Positions 11,573 to 22,515 of a stretch of DNA of 64,000 nucleotides are shown piece by piece. Each line of letters opens with the position of its first letter. Position 1 is the stretch's first letter. This DNA is from Coenobita brevimanus. Taxonomy: Eukaryota > Arthropoda > Malacostraca > Decapoda > Coenobitidae. The notes beneath the pieces were generated by a model. It saw only the letters and a list, made by a program, of their open reading frames with translations. It was not told where the DNA came from and ran no database searches. The position numbers and the translations under genes are program-made. Location of the stretch: assembly GCA_032717465.1 (NCBI GenBank), contig CM064671.1:56329394-56393393 (forward strand). The letters are read 5' to 3'.

Positions 11573-11879
11573 AACACTTGTCCGTATACGTCCAGTTGCG
11601 ACTTTACTTAGCTTTGTTATCAGTGTCGTTCAGGTTTATCTCTAACAAATTAAAAGAGACATATTTATCATTAAAGATATCATTGCATTAATTTATATCT
11701 TTATAATCCTGTATCTTACAAATAAATGTGGGGGGTGGCAGGAATACGAAGTCAACAGGGCGCACGTTCAAACACAACGGAAATCGACCAATCACCGCCC
11801 GAGTGCATCGCGCAGTTTTACCAGATCCACCTGTCCTCGGCTGGCAAAATCAGTGCGTCAGACTCCGTGGAACCGAGTA
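11573..11879 (-). repeat. Right TIR of the DD82E-type transposon
   Basis: Inverted partner of 8364-8665, ending in GGAACCGAGTA next to a TA. The arms differ by scattered substitutions and small indels, which points to an old insertion. Confidence 0.85.
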
Positions 11880-11938
11880 TAGACGAAACTCGCTCGCTAG
11901 GAAAACGAGTCGAAATGTCCCTCGTGGCTTGCTCGCTA

Positions 11939-12071
11939 TAGTACTTCCAAAATATCCAGATCGTTTCAGCGTTGTCCCTCACGGGAGTTCCCCTGTGTGC
12001 GACGTTGCCACAGTTTTTACCGGGCCAATTATCGGATTAGAAACAAGGGTTAACCCTCACTCCCAGCTTAC

Positions 12072-12122
<51 letters not shown>

Positions 12123-12389
12123 ATAAAATCTACAGTTTATGGAGATTTATTTTTATAAAAAGTCTAAACGGTTTTATGAATTTGTATAATTTGAGGAAAA
12201 GCTTCCATCTTTGATGGCGGTCAGAGAGGAAGTGACCTGCAGATTGACATATGACCTACCCTCACTGATTCACCTACAAGCATGACAGCATTGGAAAGCA
12301 AAGTTGCCAAGTGTTGTGATATTTATAAAAAATCATTTTTATTATTAAAAACAATAGGCATTTTCTTACACTATATAGCCTTATTAGAG

Positions 12390-12443
<54 letters not shown>

Positions 12444-12592
12444 ACATAACTGTAAATAAATTTCATTTAGAAATGGTAAATAGCTGACATGAGACAGAGA
12501 GGTGTGTTTTGGTACAGATTCGGCAGAGTCGCATGAAGGGGAATTCCCGTGAGGGACAACGCCTAAACGATATGGATATTTTGGAAGTACTA
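11939..12592. mobile_element. Non-autonomous TA-target element (MITE-like) with about 60-bp TIRs
   Basis: The left end TAGTACTTCCAAAATATCCA (from 11939) is repeated inverted at the right end (to 12592). Similarity extends through GTTGTCCCTCACGGGA, about 60 bp in all. TA dinucleotides flank both ends (11937-11938 and 12593-12594). The 654-bp interior has no transposase and contains (CT)n at 12076-12118 and (AT)n at 12392-12440. It lies 57 bp from the larger transposon but has different TIRs. Likely mobilised by a Tc1/mariner or pogo-type enzyme. Confidence 0.8.
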
Positions 12593-12594
12593 TA

Positions 12595-12666
12595 GAAGTC
12601 CCCACTTCGGTTGGGATAGGCCGGTCCTGCAGTGGACACTCAAACAGCTGATGAGATGAGATGAGA
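12595..12666 (+). mobile_element. RTE-family 3' tail fragment
   Basis: GGCCGGTCCTGCAGTGGACA followed by CAGCTGATGAGATGAGATGAG matches the 3' end pattern of the RTE LINE at 2045-2091 (GGCCTTTGTTCAGCAGTGG...GGCTGATGATG). It appears to be the flank into which the MITE inserted, or a short tail copy. Confidence 0.55.
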
Positions 12667-12699
12667 TATATGACTATCTACATACCTCATTAGCATTGC

Positions 12700-13828
12700 T
12701 AGCTAAGCAATCCCTGGTGTGGCAAGACTAACAACAATGAAGAAAGGTACGGCATGGTGGGATGAAGAGGTTAAGAGCGCAGTAAAGGAAAAGAGGGAGA
12801 AGTGGCTAGAGAGTTTACAGGACGGTGGTTCAATCGAAATAAGAACCGAATATACTGAGAGCAAAAAACACGTAAAGAGACAAGTGAAAAGAAAAAAGAA
12901 AGAGGGAAAGGATGATCTACTGTAGGATAAAAAAGGAATGCAAACTACCCTGAAAATAGGAAGTTATTCTGGAAAGAGGTGCGGGAATGTGGAAGTGACA
13001 GTGGAAAGAAATGTGAACATGTGAAGGATGTAAGTGGTAGATTATTAACCCATGAAGATGAAGCAAGGACCAGAGGGAAAGAATATTTTGAAAGCCTTAT
13101 GAATGGGAATAGAGCGAGCAGAGCCGCTGTCAACATGACTGGTTTGGGGGCTGAGCAGAGAAGGAATGCAGTGGAGGAAACGTGACACGAGCACAGGTGA
13201 AGAACACTGTGAAGGGGCTGAAAAATGGGAAAGCAGCTTGGGTTGATAAGGTGTATGCAGAGATGACTGAGTGTAGTGGAGAGAGCGGAATGAAGTGCTT
13301 GTTTGTGGTATATATGAAGGCATGGATGAGTGAAGCTGTTCCAAAAGAGTGGAAAAAGGCTGTGATTGTACAACTGTACAAAAATAAAGGTGAGCAAAGT
13401 GAGTGCAAGAATTATAATGCCATAAATTTTTTGAGCGTGGTGGGGAAGGTATGTGTAAGAATTATTACAGAGAAAGTAAGAGAGATAGAAGTCCTAGAGA
13501 GCGATGAACAGGGTGGCTTTAGGAGTGGCAGAGGATGTGTGGATCAAATATTAAAATGCAGTAAGATAGCTAATGGAGAAGGCTTGTGACAAGGACTATA
13601 AGGTGATTACTGCATGTATGGATTTAGAAAACCATACAACAAAGTAGACAGAGAAGGATTTTGAAAGGTTTTGCGCATGTAGGGTGTAGATGGTAAGCTG
13701 CTTGGTGTCGTCAAGAATTTTGATGACCGAATTGAAGTATGCCTAAGGGTAAATGGGCATCTAAGTGGATGATGATTCACTATTGGTGTGGGAGTGCAAC
13801 AAGGTTGTGTGATGTCCTCATGCTCATT

Positions 13829-13832
<4 letters not shown>
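12700..13832 (+). mobile_element. LINE A, copy 1, 5' portion (linker and RT N-half)
   Basis: Decayed non-LTR retrotransposon. Frames pass from GTAWWDEEVKSAVKEKREKW (linker after the endonuclease) through KEYFESLMNG and KNGKAAWVDKV to VPKEWKKAVIVQLYKNKG and DEQGGFRSGRGCVDQI, then YDKV- and GVGVQQGCVMS-type blocks with stops. There are frameshifts near 12925 and 13190 and several stops after 13590. The copy ends exactly at a (TA)n tract at 13833. The rest of the RT resumes at 22513, beyond the Tigger insertion. The clade is not resolved (RTE or CR1-like); it matches the minus-strand copy at 28911-30508. Confidence 0.8.

Positions 13833-13876
<44 letters not shown>
13833..13876. repeat. (TA)n tract inside LINE A, left of the Tigger insertion
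   Basis: Expanded at the codons for Val-Tyr-Met in the LINE A reverse transcriptase. The partner tracts are at 22072-22136 and 22482-22513. Confidence 0.93.
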
Positions 13877-13880
<4 letters not shown>

Positions 13881-14228
13881 ATCCCCATACTATCTGGACG
13901 CCCACTTTCCGGACACCCCACTTACCAGACGATTTGGTCCCGGGATTCAATATACCCAAAATTGGCCAAAAAGAGCAAAATATTTAAAAAAAAACGACTT
14001 TCCTCCCCTGTAATATGAACTCGGCACGTGTGGCACGGACCAGCTGTGTTTTGGTGCATAGTTCCGCCACCGTCCGCTAGAGCGCCCCTGCATCCTCCCC
14101 ACCCATCGCCCGTCTCTTGTTGTGAGTGCACGCTCAACATCATGGCCGCCCACGTGCTCGCTTTTGTGGTGGTGCCCTACCTCCTGCAGGCTCTGCTGCT
14201 GCTCTCCTGCCACTTGTTAGTGTGTGTG

Positions 14229-16123
14229 ATGATGGCCCTGCCGGCCGAGAAGAGGAAGATAGTGGTTTTGACTCTGGAGAAGAAGAGGGAGATATTGGAC
14301 AAGGTGGACGCGGGATGGTCAACCTCATGCATCCTCTGTGAATTCAACCTGGCCTGATCTACTTTGATATCAAGAGATCCCGCGACAAACTCATGCAGTA
14401 CATGGCTGACTTCTCGTCGAAGAACAAATGCAACGTGGAGAGGAAGATGATGTTTACTCCCCGGTATGCTGAAGTCGACCACTCCACGTTGATTTGGTAT
14501 CGATAGCAACGTACTGCTGGTGTGCTGGTACGTGGCACGGAGCTGAAGGCTGCTGCTGAGAAGTTTGCAAGGCTTCACGATGCTCCAGACCTCAAATCAT
14601 CTGATGGTTGGCTCTTCATGTTCAAGTTACAACATGGCCTTACCAACCGTAAGTCTCATGGCGAAGCTTTGGACGCCAATGAGGGTGGAGTAGAGGAGTT
14701 TCGGCACAAGGTGAAAGGCTTGATCGACAGGGAGAGCCTCACTCTCGGTCAAGTCTACAACACTGATGAAACTGGTTTATTCTATCGGTCTTTGGCAACG
14801 AACACTCTAGCCGAGGAGATGGAGAAGCGTGTACCCAGCTGCAAGCCCTCCAAGCAACGGATATCTGCTTTGCATTGAGCCAATGCTAACGACATGCACA
14901 GTCTTAAGCCCGTTATTGTTGGACATGCAAAGCAGCCTCGGTGTCTTCGTGGGGTAATGGATGCCCTTCCTGTCGTTTAGTACAATTATTTGAAGGCATA
15001 GTTCACTGCCCAGATCTTCAAAGACTTGTTCCACCGCCATTTCATCAAGGAGGTCATCCATTACCAGATGAACACACTGGGAATCCTGCACTACCAGGTC
15101 TCCCTCCTTCTCCTCGATCATGCACATGCCCACCTGTGTGACAAGGACTTGGTGGCTGAGAATGGGCATATTAGGTGCATGTTTATGCCACCTAATACGA
15201 CTGCTCTTATCCAACCAATGGACCAAGGAGTGATCGTGGCAACGAAGAGGCTGTACCGAAGGAAGTTCCTGGACAAGGTGATGGTTGTTCTCTAGGACGA
15301 GGACGAGCGCAGGGAGGGACGGGACACGCGATGCCAGCAGACTTTGGAAAACCTTCACTGCAACAACATCAAGTCCGCAATCTACAACTGGGCCAGTGCA
15401 TGGAAGGAAGTCCCCGTCAAGACTCTAGAAAATGGTTGGTCTTGTCTGCTTCTCTAAACGGATGTGGAGCTCGATTTCCTAGGTTTTGATATGGATGACT
15501 TCCATGCACGTCTATGTGTGCACGGCGACGATGTTGATGTGGACAAAGTGCATGAGTGGTTGGATGACGACGAGGGCGATCCTGGGTATCAGACCATGTC
15601 TGATATCGAGAATGCATCTTTAGTTGCAGGTGTCAGCACCTAGCCTAAAGATTCCAACGAGGACGGTGACGATGATGCGGACTCCTCTCAGCGTAACACT
15701 ACTCAAGCCATCCCCAAGCTGAGTGCACTCCGGGAACACGTAGAGTTCGTTCTTGACTACCTGGAACACCCAGACTGTGACAGGGAGATGGGGCCCTTGG
15801 GACTTGTGGAGGAAGTGCACGCTTTCAGGCAGTGCATCATTAATAGCCGAAATCGTTGCTCCTTGCATCAATCAACCATTGACAGCTTTTTCAGACCCGT
15901 GACTCCCGCTGTGCCCAGCCCTGGCTCTAAACCATTGCCTCCCCAAGACAGGCCTTCATCCTCCGAGCCACAGCTCAGCACATCGGCCACGGTGGAGTCA
16001 CCACTGGACGTGAGTTTGCGCCTCTCTTCAGAGTCGTCTGCAGTGGATAGTACATCACCATGTCCCAGCGACACACCTCTAGGCCACCTGCATCAGCTAC
16101 TCTCAGACTCTGACAGTGCATAA
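14229..16123 (+). pseudogene. Tigger/pogo transposase (one frameshift, six in-frame stops)
   Basis: Domain order: CENP-B-type HTH (RKIVVLTLEKKREILDKVDA, then IKRSRDKLMQYM), a second HTH (ELKAAAEKFARLH, SSDGWLFMFKLQHGL), then a DDE_1 catalytic domain. The three acidic positions appear as YNTDETGLFYRS, LLLDHAHAH and PPNTTALIQPMDQG, giving the DDD triad of pogo enzymes. After the core come an acidic linker and a Ser/Pro-rich tail ending SDSDSA at the TAA 16121-16123. The frame shifts near 14345-14354. Stops in the main frame fall at 14504, 14876, 14978, 15293, 15455 and 15641. It is long dead but almost full length. Confidence 0.87.
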
Positions 16124-16193
16124 ACAGCAAGAACTTGCCTCTGAACCACATGGGAATTTACAGTGTTGTGTGGTGAAAAAAATAAACAGTGGT

Positions 16194-16397
16194 AGTGTTA
16201 AGAAGTTAGAATTCTGAGTGCAAAGACTTATGTGCAGAGTGCAACACTGATTTTATCGACGTTCAATGGAGCACAAATTAGACTAGAGTGTGTAGTGTTA
16301 AGAAACTAGATTTATGAGTGCAAAGACTTAAGTGCAGAGTGCAACACTTATTTCATTAAGGTGCAATGGAGTGCAAGTAAGACTAGAGTGCACAGTG
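16194..16397. repeat. 100-bp tandem repeat in the Tigger 3' region
   Basis: AGTGTTAAGAA recurs at 16194, 16294 and 16394 with a period of exactly 100 bases. The repeated body is GAGTGCAAAGACTTA...GTGCAGAGTGCAACAC. The third copy is cut after AGTGTTAA by the piggyBac-like element and resumes at 21472. Confidence 0.85.
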
Positions 16398-16796
16398 TTA
16401 ACCCTTTCAGGTCTCAAATAGGGCCGAAGGTCACATTTGAGAGACGCATTTTTTTTTTTTTGTAAACAACAGGATGAATTGCTCGTACTTTCTACATCAA
16501 ATACGCAGAAAATAGAAAGTCCACGAAGGTACAAACAAGACCAAGAGGTGTGTGAGTAACCCAAGGCCAGTTGGTGTTGGAGTAGAGGTTTCCTGGGGTT
16601 TGGACTTAGTCATAATTTAAGGCTATAAGTCAGTGTGCTTTGGTAGCACCCCCCTTGACCTCCAAGCTCCTGTTTGCGCATGCGCACTAGCCTTGACAAC
16701 AGGCAGCGTCCTTAGTAACCAACCCAACAGCAACCCTAACGGCCTGATACACAACCTACCACTTGCCTTTACGCCTAGAAATAAGATAGTAGCAAA

Positions 16797-17522
16797 ATGG
16801 CTGATAATGCTGATGCAGTGCGTGAATTGTCACCAAATGACATCAACAAAATGACAAATCCACAATTAAAACGCGCTCTCACCACGCTACTTAACGCAGA
16901 GAGAAGACAAGATCCACCTAATTCTGTACTACTAGATGAACTGAGAAGTATTCGAGAGGAAATAGCTGAGGTAAAACAATTGAAGCAAGAGGTCCAGCGT
17001 TTGTCAGAGGGTCTTGATAACGCTTACAAGATAATCCATAACCAACAGCTGTATTTAGAGACACTAGATAACAAGGAGAGGAGATGTAACCTAGTGATCA
17101 CTGGATTATCTGAAGACCCAGATGAGATGGGCGAGACTGACAACGAAAAAGTAGTCAAGGTGTTGCAAGCTGCTGCTTACACCGACACAGTGGAACCAGC
17201 TAGGTGGGAGATGAAGAGACTGGGACAGGACAACGAGCGTCGCAGAAGACCACTGCTCATCAAGATGGAGAACCAAACGAGAAGAGATGCTGTTTTACAA
17301 GCAGCGAGAAATCTGAAAGATGCACAGGGGCAACTGGCTACTGTGTACATTAAAAAGGACCTGCACCCTGCTGTAAGGAAGGAGTACGCTCGCCTCAGGA
17401 AGAGAGAAAAAGAAGAAGAGAAACCTGCAAATATTGGAGCCAATATCAGCTACGATCGGAAAAACCGGGTTCTGCTTCGTGATGGAGTAATCATTGATAA
17501 GTATTCACCTCAGTTTTTTTAG
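16797..17522 (+). CDS. LINE B ORF1 protein (RNA-binding, coiled coil)
   Basis: This 241-residue frame is intact from ATG to stop. Residues about 45-95 form a heptad-rich coiled coil (LRSIREEIAEVKQLKQEVQR). Then comes RRCNLVITGLSEDPDEMGET, the start of an RRM-like domain seen in L1- and CR1-type ORF1 proteins. The C-terminal part (YIKKDLHPAVRKEYARLRKR, then a basic region) is typical of the same group. The protein would coat the element RNA and act as a nucleic-acid chaperone. It overlaps ORF2 by about 29 bases. It is one of the few transposon frames here without a break. Confidence 0.8.
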   Translation: MADNADAVRELSPNDINKMTNPQLKRALTTLLNAERRQDPPNSVLLDELRSIREEIAEVKQLKQEVQRLSEGLDNAYKIIHNQQLYLETLDNKERRCNLVITGLSEDPDEMGETDNEKVVKVLQAAAYTDTVEPARWEMKRLGQDNERRRRPLLIKMENQTRRDAVLQAARNLKDAQGQLATVYIKKDLHPAVRKEYARLRKREKEEEKPANIGANISYDRKNRVLLRDGVIIDKYSPQFF

Positions 17523-20500
17523 GTGGAAGGAAAGTGTTCGTGAGCTGCGTTTGGTTTCATGGAACATTGGTGGTTTAAAGGATAAACTAGATGAACCGAA
17601 TACTTTAAAGTTTGTAATGGGATATGATATTGTTTGGTTGATAGAAGCTAAAAAGTATTTTCATTTGAATGTGCCAGGTTTTAATGTGTATTCAAATGTA
17701 TCTAGGAGTGGTCAGCACCGAGGCGGTGTTGTAGTGCTCATTACACAATGGTTAACGGAGCACGTTTCCAAGATAGATACGGATGCTGAAGGACAGATCT
17801 GGATACAGTTGTCATGGTGGTCGAATTTGAAACTAGGTGGTGTATATATTCCTCCAAGTGACTCTCCTTACTACCACGCCTCTCAGTTTGGTGAGTTGGC
17901 TGCTCGCACTGTAGGCCCAGAGAAAACGGTGGTAATGGGAGACTTAAATGCAAGAGTAGGGGAACCTAGAATCAGAGATGAAAGTGGAAACCAGTATGAG
18001 TATAGAGGAGTAAGAGACCACACGATTAACAATCACGGAAGAACACTTGTGAATATGTGTAATAATAACAAGATGGTGATAGTGAATCACATAAGATGTA
18101 GTAATAAATACATAGATGGAAATTTAACATTTAGAAGGAAAGATGAGTGGATTTCTGAAATTGATTTGTGTGTTGTAAAACAGAATGCTTTAGCCTTGAT
18201 TAAAGAGTTGGTGATACAACAGAATGTGTGTGGGTCTGACCACGCACCACTATGTGTTACACTGAACATAGACAGAACAGCGTGTGCTTCGTCCAAGGAA
18301 CTCCTGGCAAGGTCGGAACAGTTAGGTGCCTCGTATTACCAACAACCAGTGCGACACAAATTACAGAGAAGTGTATGCCACAGTCAGGTAGATATGGAGA
18401 AGATGGCGAATGAATTACGGACCTATGCTCCGCCAGATGTGAGTGGTGTCATAAATGTAGATGTAGCACTGACGGCAGGGTGTAATACTATCATGGAGTG
18501 TGCGCGTAGAAACATCGTAAGATTCTGCACCTCAAAACCACACGTGGGAAACAAACCAACCCAGATGGAAAAGAATACTTGATGGAAATGATAGTAGATT
18601 GATTTGGAAGTCCATTAACTGGAAAGGCAATGTACAGATAGAAAATACGGAAATACCTACAGATGAACAGTTTAAGGTGCATTTTGAGGAACTATTAAAT
18701 CCTCCAAACGTGGAAAATGCTGAAAGAAATGAGACTGGCAATGACAATTTTGAAAGTCTACCATATATACCAGTTTTAGACGACCCATTTTCTTTGAGTG
18801 AACTTGACCAGGCCACAAAAGACTTAAACAAGAACAAAAGTTATACAGGAATATGTCCAGCTTTGCTGAGTGTATTCGATGTATCGTGGAGACTGTTCTT
18901 ATTATTGATTTTTAACGTAGTGTTCACTAATATGTATTATCCAACTGTTTGGTGTTATAATAAACTGGTAATTTTGTTTAAAGCAGGTAACCGTATGATG
19001 TGTAATAACTATCGGGGTATAAGTGTAATGGATACATTGGCAAAACTGTATGATAATATGATACTCAACAGACTTAGATTATGGTGGGACATAGACAAAT
19101 GTCAGGCAGGTGCCCAGAAAAAGCGAGGGTGTATTGAGCAAATTGTTACCTTAAGGCTATTATGTGATTATGCGGCATACAAGAAAAGAAAACTCTATGT
19201 ACTATTTATAGACTTCAGTAAAGCATATGATCGAGTCCCTAGAGATAAATTAATAGAAAGTTTAAAACGTTTAGGATGTGGTAGAATAATGGTGAAGGCA
19301 ATAAAGGCAATGTATACTTGTACAAAAAACATCTTAAAGTCAGCAGTAATAGAGTCGTCTATTGGTGTTCGCCAGGGGCCCTGACCAGCTGTTTGCTCTT
19401 TTTGTTTTGTATATTGATCATATGGTAAAAATGATAAAAAATGAAATAGCAGTGGACGGTTTTTTAGGAGCATTACATATATTACTTCTAATGGATGATG
19501 CGGTAATATTAGCAACAAACAGAGAGATGTGTGAAAAAAGCTAAACATTGTATTGAAATATTGTAATGATTATGGAATGGTTATCAATGAAAAGAAAACA
19601 ACATTCTTTGTTATCAATGGTGAGGAAACGGACAGACAAAACTTGAGAGTAGGAGGTGTGACTGTCAACTAATTGCCTAGATACTTGTATCTGGGCGCGT
19701 GGTTCACTGACACTGCCAAGATGAACGATGTGATTAACATGCATGAGATAGCTAACGAGGCTGTTGTAAATAAATTTTCAATATTTTGTGCAACCAATAC
19801 GCAGATGCCGTTTATATACAAGAAAAAAGTGTTTGACGCGGCAGTGACTTCGGCACTGCTGTATAGTTGTGAATCATGGCTAAGCAACAAAATGAAAAGT
19901 TTAGAGAGACAATACAATACTTTAGTGAAGTGTTTGTTGGGAGTAAGAAGAAACACTAGTATTAATTTATGTATGCTTGAAAGTGGTATCCTACCTGTTG
20001 TAGAACTAGTGAGAAAAAAGAAGAAAAAGTTTCATAAGATCTAAGTTAGAAAATACAGATATTGACCATCCATTCAACACAATATATGATCTCTGTAGAC
20101 GAGAGAACACACCAGGATATAGATTTCTGTATAATGAGATATACTTAGAAGCTGATAGTGAACCCTTGGAGAGGATCAAACAGACTATTATAGATACACC
20201 AAACACAGCAACAAAGATTATGACTTATAAGACAGACCTTAATCCATTGTTGAGTGTACATAACGTATATAAGAGCAATGTGTATATACCTGACTACCAA
20301 CGCGAATCATTTTCAAGATTAAGGTTGATGTCACACAGTCTGAGAATAGAGACAGGGAGATGGAGTCGTACGCCTCGCCAAGATAGAGTGTGTGTATGTG
20401 ATGGTACTCAGGTACAGACTGAACGACACGTGTTGGTGGAGTGCCCGCTAAGTGAACACCTTCGTGGCAGGTATTCCATGTTACAGTTTGCAAATATTAA

Positions 20501-20576
20501 TGATTTGTTAAATGAAGATGTTTATGTTAGAGAATTGTGTAGCTTTATTTTTGATGTTTTTGAGATATTTAAATAA
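17494..20576 (+). pseudogene. LINE B ORF2 (endonuclease-reverse transcriptase), broken
   Basis: An AP endonuclease occupies 17540-18270: SWNIGG, GDLNARVGE, SEIDLCVV and SDHAPL are all present. The RT follows at about 18580-19700: NNYRGISVMDTLAKL, LFIDFSKAYDRVP, GVRQG and the catalytic LMDD at about 19488-19499. The C-terminus has CVCDG...ERHVLVECPL, a Cys-His cluster found at the end of many LINE proteins. Frameshifts lie near 18545-18560, 19375-19385, 19530-19545 and 20030-20045, and a stop near 19670. The first ATG of ORF2 is not clear because the frame opens inside ORF1. Confidence 0.82.
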
Positions 20577-20879
20577 GTTACCTCTACAGTTTATCAGGAA
20601 ATGATAATTTCTTTTGGACAAAATGAAGGAATGTAATCTTTTGTTTTTATATGATATTGTATGTAAATTTATTTTGTCAATAAACTACTAACTACTAACT
20701 AACTATGTCCACCTGGTAACAAATAAATGCATGGTACATATATAAAAGGCTACAGAAACAACCTTAGAATCCTAGAATCATAAATCTGTAATTATTTTCC
20801 CTCAATCAGACACTCTAACACCCAGGAAAAGAATGAATATTGAGACATACAATGCGGAAATCTCTTGCTTGCCTGTGAC

Positions 20880-21118
20880 GCAGCAGCTATGTGGGTAGGC
20901 GGGAGGCAGTGGGTGGGGCATTGGAGGGAGAGTGGGGGTGAAGGGTAGGAGGTAGAGGGGTGAGGGATTGGTGGGAGGTAAGAGGGTGGTGGAAGTAGGG
21001 GGTGGGTGATTGGAGGGAAAGTGGAGGGTGGAAGAGTGGGAGGTAGAGGGGTGGGGAATCGGTGGGAGGTAGGGGGCTGGAGGATGGGGGATATGCAAGG
21101 GAGGAGGGAGGTGAGAGC
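20880..21118 (+). repeat. G-rich GGGAGG/GGTAGG minisatellite-like block
   Basis: About 240 bases, almost all G/A/T on the plus strand, with many GGG and GGGG runs spaced by 1-8 bases. The minus-strand frame (20792-21388) is a Pro/Thr/Ser-rich artefact. It lies inside the piggyBac-like element, 3' of LINE B. Confidence 0.85.
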
Positions 21119-21600
21119 TATGTATCCTCCAGAGCAGTAAAAATATATTGCAAACAATATTCTTTTGCTAAATGAACTGTCTGATACCAGAAGAGTAAAA
21201 AATATTGCCAGATCAACAGTATAATAAAAATAGTACGTGCAGTCCAACCCCCCACCATGATTAGCTCTTCCCAGACTGTTTAAACTAAAATATTGTGATC
21301 TGTGCATGCCTGGTGGAAGCAGAGGGGTCTGAAGAGCAGCTCGTATCCTCATTTCATTCACCAGCCTCACGCAACAGTATTCATTCATGCCTAATTATGC
21401 TGCCACGGGAATGGCTGGAAGATCCCTACCGAGAAAGCCACTAAAGTGGCCAGGAGACCTGAAAGGGTTAAGAGAATGGAATTCTGAGTGCAAATGACTA
21501 AGTTCAGTGCAAGACTTCATGTACAGTTTACTGCAGGTGCTTCAGGTACTCCTTTTTACTGTCAGAGTCTGAAAGGAGGCGGGTTATTCATCGAGTTGGG

Positions 21601-21996
21601 CAGGGACTTGTAAGTACCCAGAATGTTTCATATTTTACTGTATTTTCCATACTTACCTCTAAAACCTCATTTCACTCTTAAATGTTCCTTCTTGGTGTGA
21701 ATAGGGTGTAAGGTGCTATGCATGTGCAGTAGGGAGGTGTTAGGCTAGGTTAGGGTCCATAAGTACCAGTCCAGGAGCCAGGGACTTGTAAGTACCCAGA
21801 ATGTTTAATATTGTATAAACTCACCTCTAAAACCTCATTCTCTGGTTCTTTTGCATTTATTTCAGTCTTTTATGTCCCTTATTAGTGTGAATTGGGTCTT
21901 AAATAGGTGTTATGCATGTCCAGTAGGGAGTAATATAGGTGTTTTTCTGAGTCAGGGTAGGTAAGGGTCCATAAGTACAGGTCCAGGAGGCTGGGG
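21601..21996. repeat. Two-copy tandem repeat in the Tigger right arm
   Basis: CAGGGACTTGTAAGTACCCA starts at 21601 and again at 21779 (178 bp apart). Both copies continue through GAATGTTT, CACCTCTAAAACCTCATT, TATGCATGT and GGGTCCATAAGTACNNGTCC. Confidence 0.85.
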
Positions 21997-22066
21997 CCCA
22001 CTTTCTGGACGGGACCACTTTCCGGACATGCTTTTGGCTCAGTTGTATTAGATAGTACCGGGATTA

Positions 22067-22071
<5 letters not shown>

Positions 22072-22139
<68 letters not shown>

Positions 22140-22479
22140 CAGAAATAAATGGAGAGAAATTGTGAATGAATAAATGATGACGCAGCTCTGAAGGGATATT
22201 TTCCCGCATTTGGCCTGATCAGCTAGTCAGATCAGATGTGGGTAAGGGGATGGGTCTATTATGATGTGGCAGGGGTAAACCAGCTCTACTGTCGGGCCCT
22301 GCTGCGGATGTCATTGGTTGCACTGCGCAGTTGACCCTTGTGTGGTGTGATGCAGTGAGGATCTGTCCCTTCTCCCCTTTGGGGCTAAGATGCGAATGAA
22401 TGTGTTTGAATGGATGAGTAAATGGGGAGTGTGTCGTCCTGTCTCGGCTACCTCCCTTTTCTTGGGGGAAGCAGCCTAG

Positions 22480-22512
<33 letters not shown>
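22072..22512. repeat. Two (TA)n tracts with a 345-bp block between them
   Basis: (TA)n at 22072-22136 and 22482-22512 bracket 22137-22481. This block has no counterpart in the other LINE A copy, so it is probably a further insertion into the TA tract (SINE- or MITE-sized). No tRNA-like boxes or TIRs were recognised in it. Confidence 0.6.

Positions 22513-22515
<3 letters not shown>

Larger units (their letters stand above)
8364..11879 (-). mobile_element. Tc1/mariner-superfamily transposon, DD82E type, with about 300-bp TIRs
   Basis: A 3516-bp element bounded by inverted repeats and flanked on each side by TA (8362-8363 and 11880-11881). The left TIR begins TACTCGGTTCCACGGAGTCT and its mirror ends the element. 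Similarity continues inward for about 300 bp to near 8665 and 11573, with scattered differences. The transposase is on the minus strand at 9211-10499. Inside are (CT)15 at 8878-8907, (GT)30 at 9093-9153 and a trinucleotide tract at about 10585-10710 upstream of the transposase. The TA target and transposase type agree with the IS630-Tc1-mariner superfamily. One stop and one frameshift indicate inactivity. Confidence 0.85.
16600..20705 (+). mobile_element. LINE B, nearly full-length two-ORF LINE
   Basis: A leader before 16797, ORF1 (16797-17522), ORF2 (17494-20576, broken) and a 3' end TCAATAAACTACTAACTACT with an ACTA-type tail. This layout (ORF1 with coiled coil, AP endonuclease, RT with an LMDD catalytic box, C-terminal Cys-His motif, short tandem 3' tail) fits the CR1/L2/Zenon side of the LINEs. 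The 5' border is not exact. It sits inside the piggyBac-like element. Confidence 0.8.
16402..21467. mobile_element. piggyBac-like TTAA element carrying a LINE
   Basis: TTAA at 16398-16401 and at 21468-21471 flank inverted ends CCCTTTCAGGTCTC and GAGACCTGAAAGGG (14 bp). TTAA duplication with CCC ends is the piggyBac signature. Without the LINE B insert the element is about 1 kb and encodes no transposase, so it was non-autonomous. The host sequence rejoins perfectly across it within a 100-bp tandem repeat, which confirms the borders. Confidence 0.85.
13877..22069 (+). mobile_element. Tigger/pogo-type transposon, interrupted by a piggyBac-like element
   Basis: The ends are AGTAATCCC...TACTATCT at 13877 and its mirror ending at 22069. 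Both flanks are (TA)n, as expected for a TA-target element. A CACTTTCCGGAC motif recurs near both ends. Without the insert at 16402-21467 the element is about 3.1 kb. It holds a pogo-type transposase (14229-16123), a 100-bp tandem repeat (16194-16397, continuing at 21472) and a 178-bp tandem repeat (21601-21996). The left end is more diverged than the right. Confidence 0.85.

Noticed and set aside
19488..19499. LMDD instead of YADD in LINE B, at first taken for a lost catalytic site
   Set aside because: Both aspartates are kept, and LMDD is a usual form in this LINE group as I know it. The element is dead for other reasons.
20792..21388. 198-residue Pro/Ser/Thr-rich minus-strand frame
   Set aside because: It is the complement of a G-rich minisatellite-like block, with no start context or domain.
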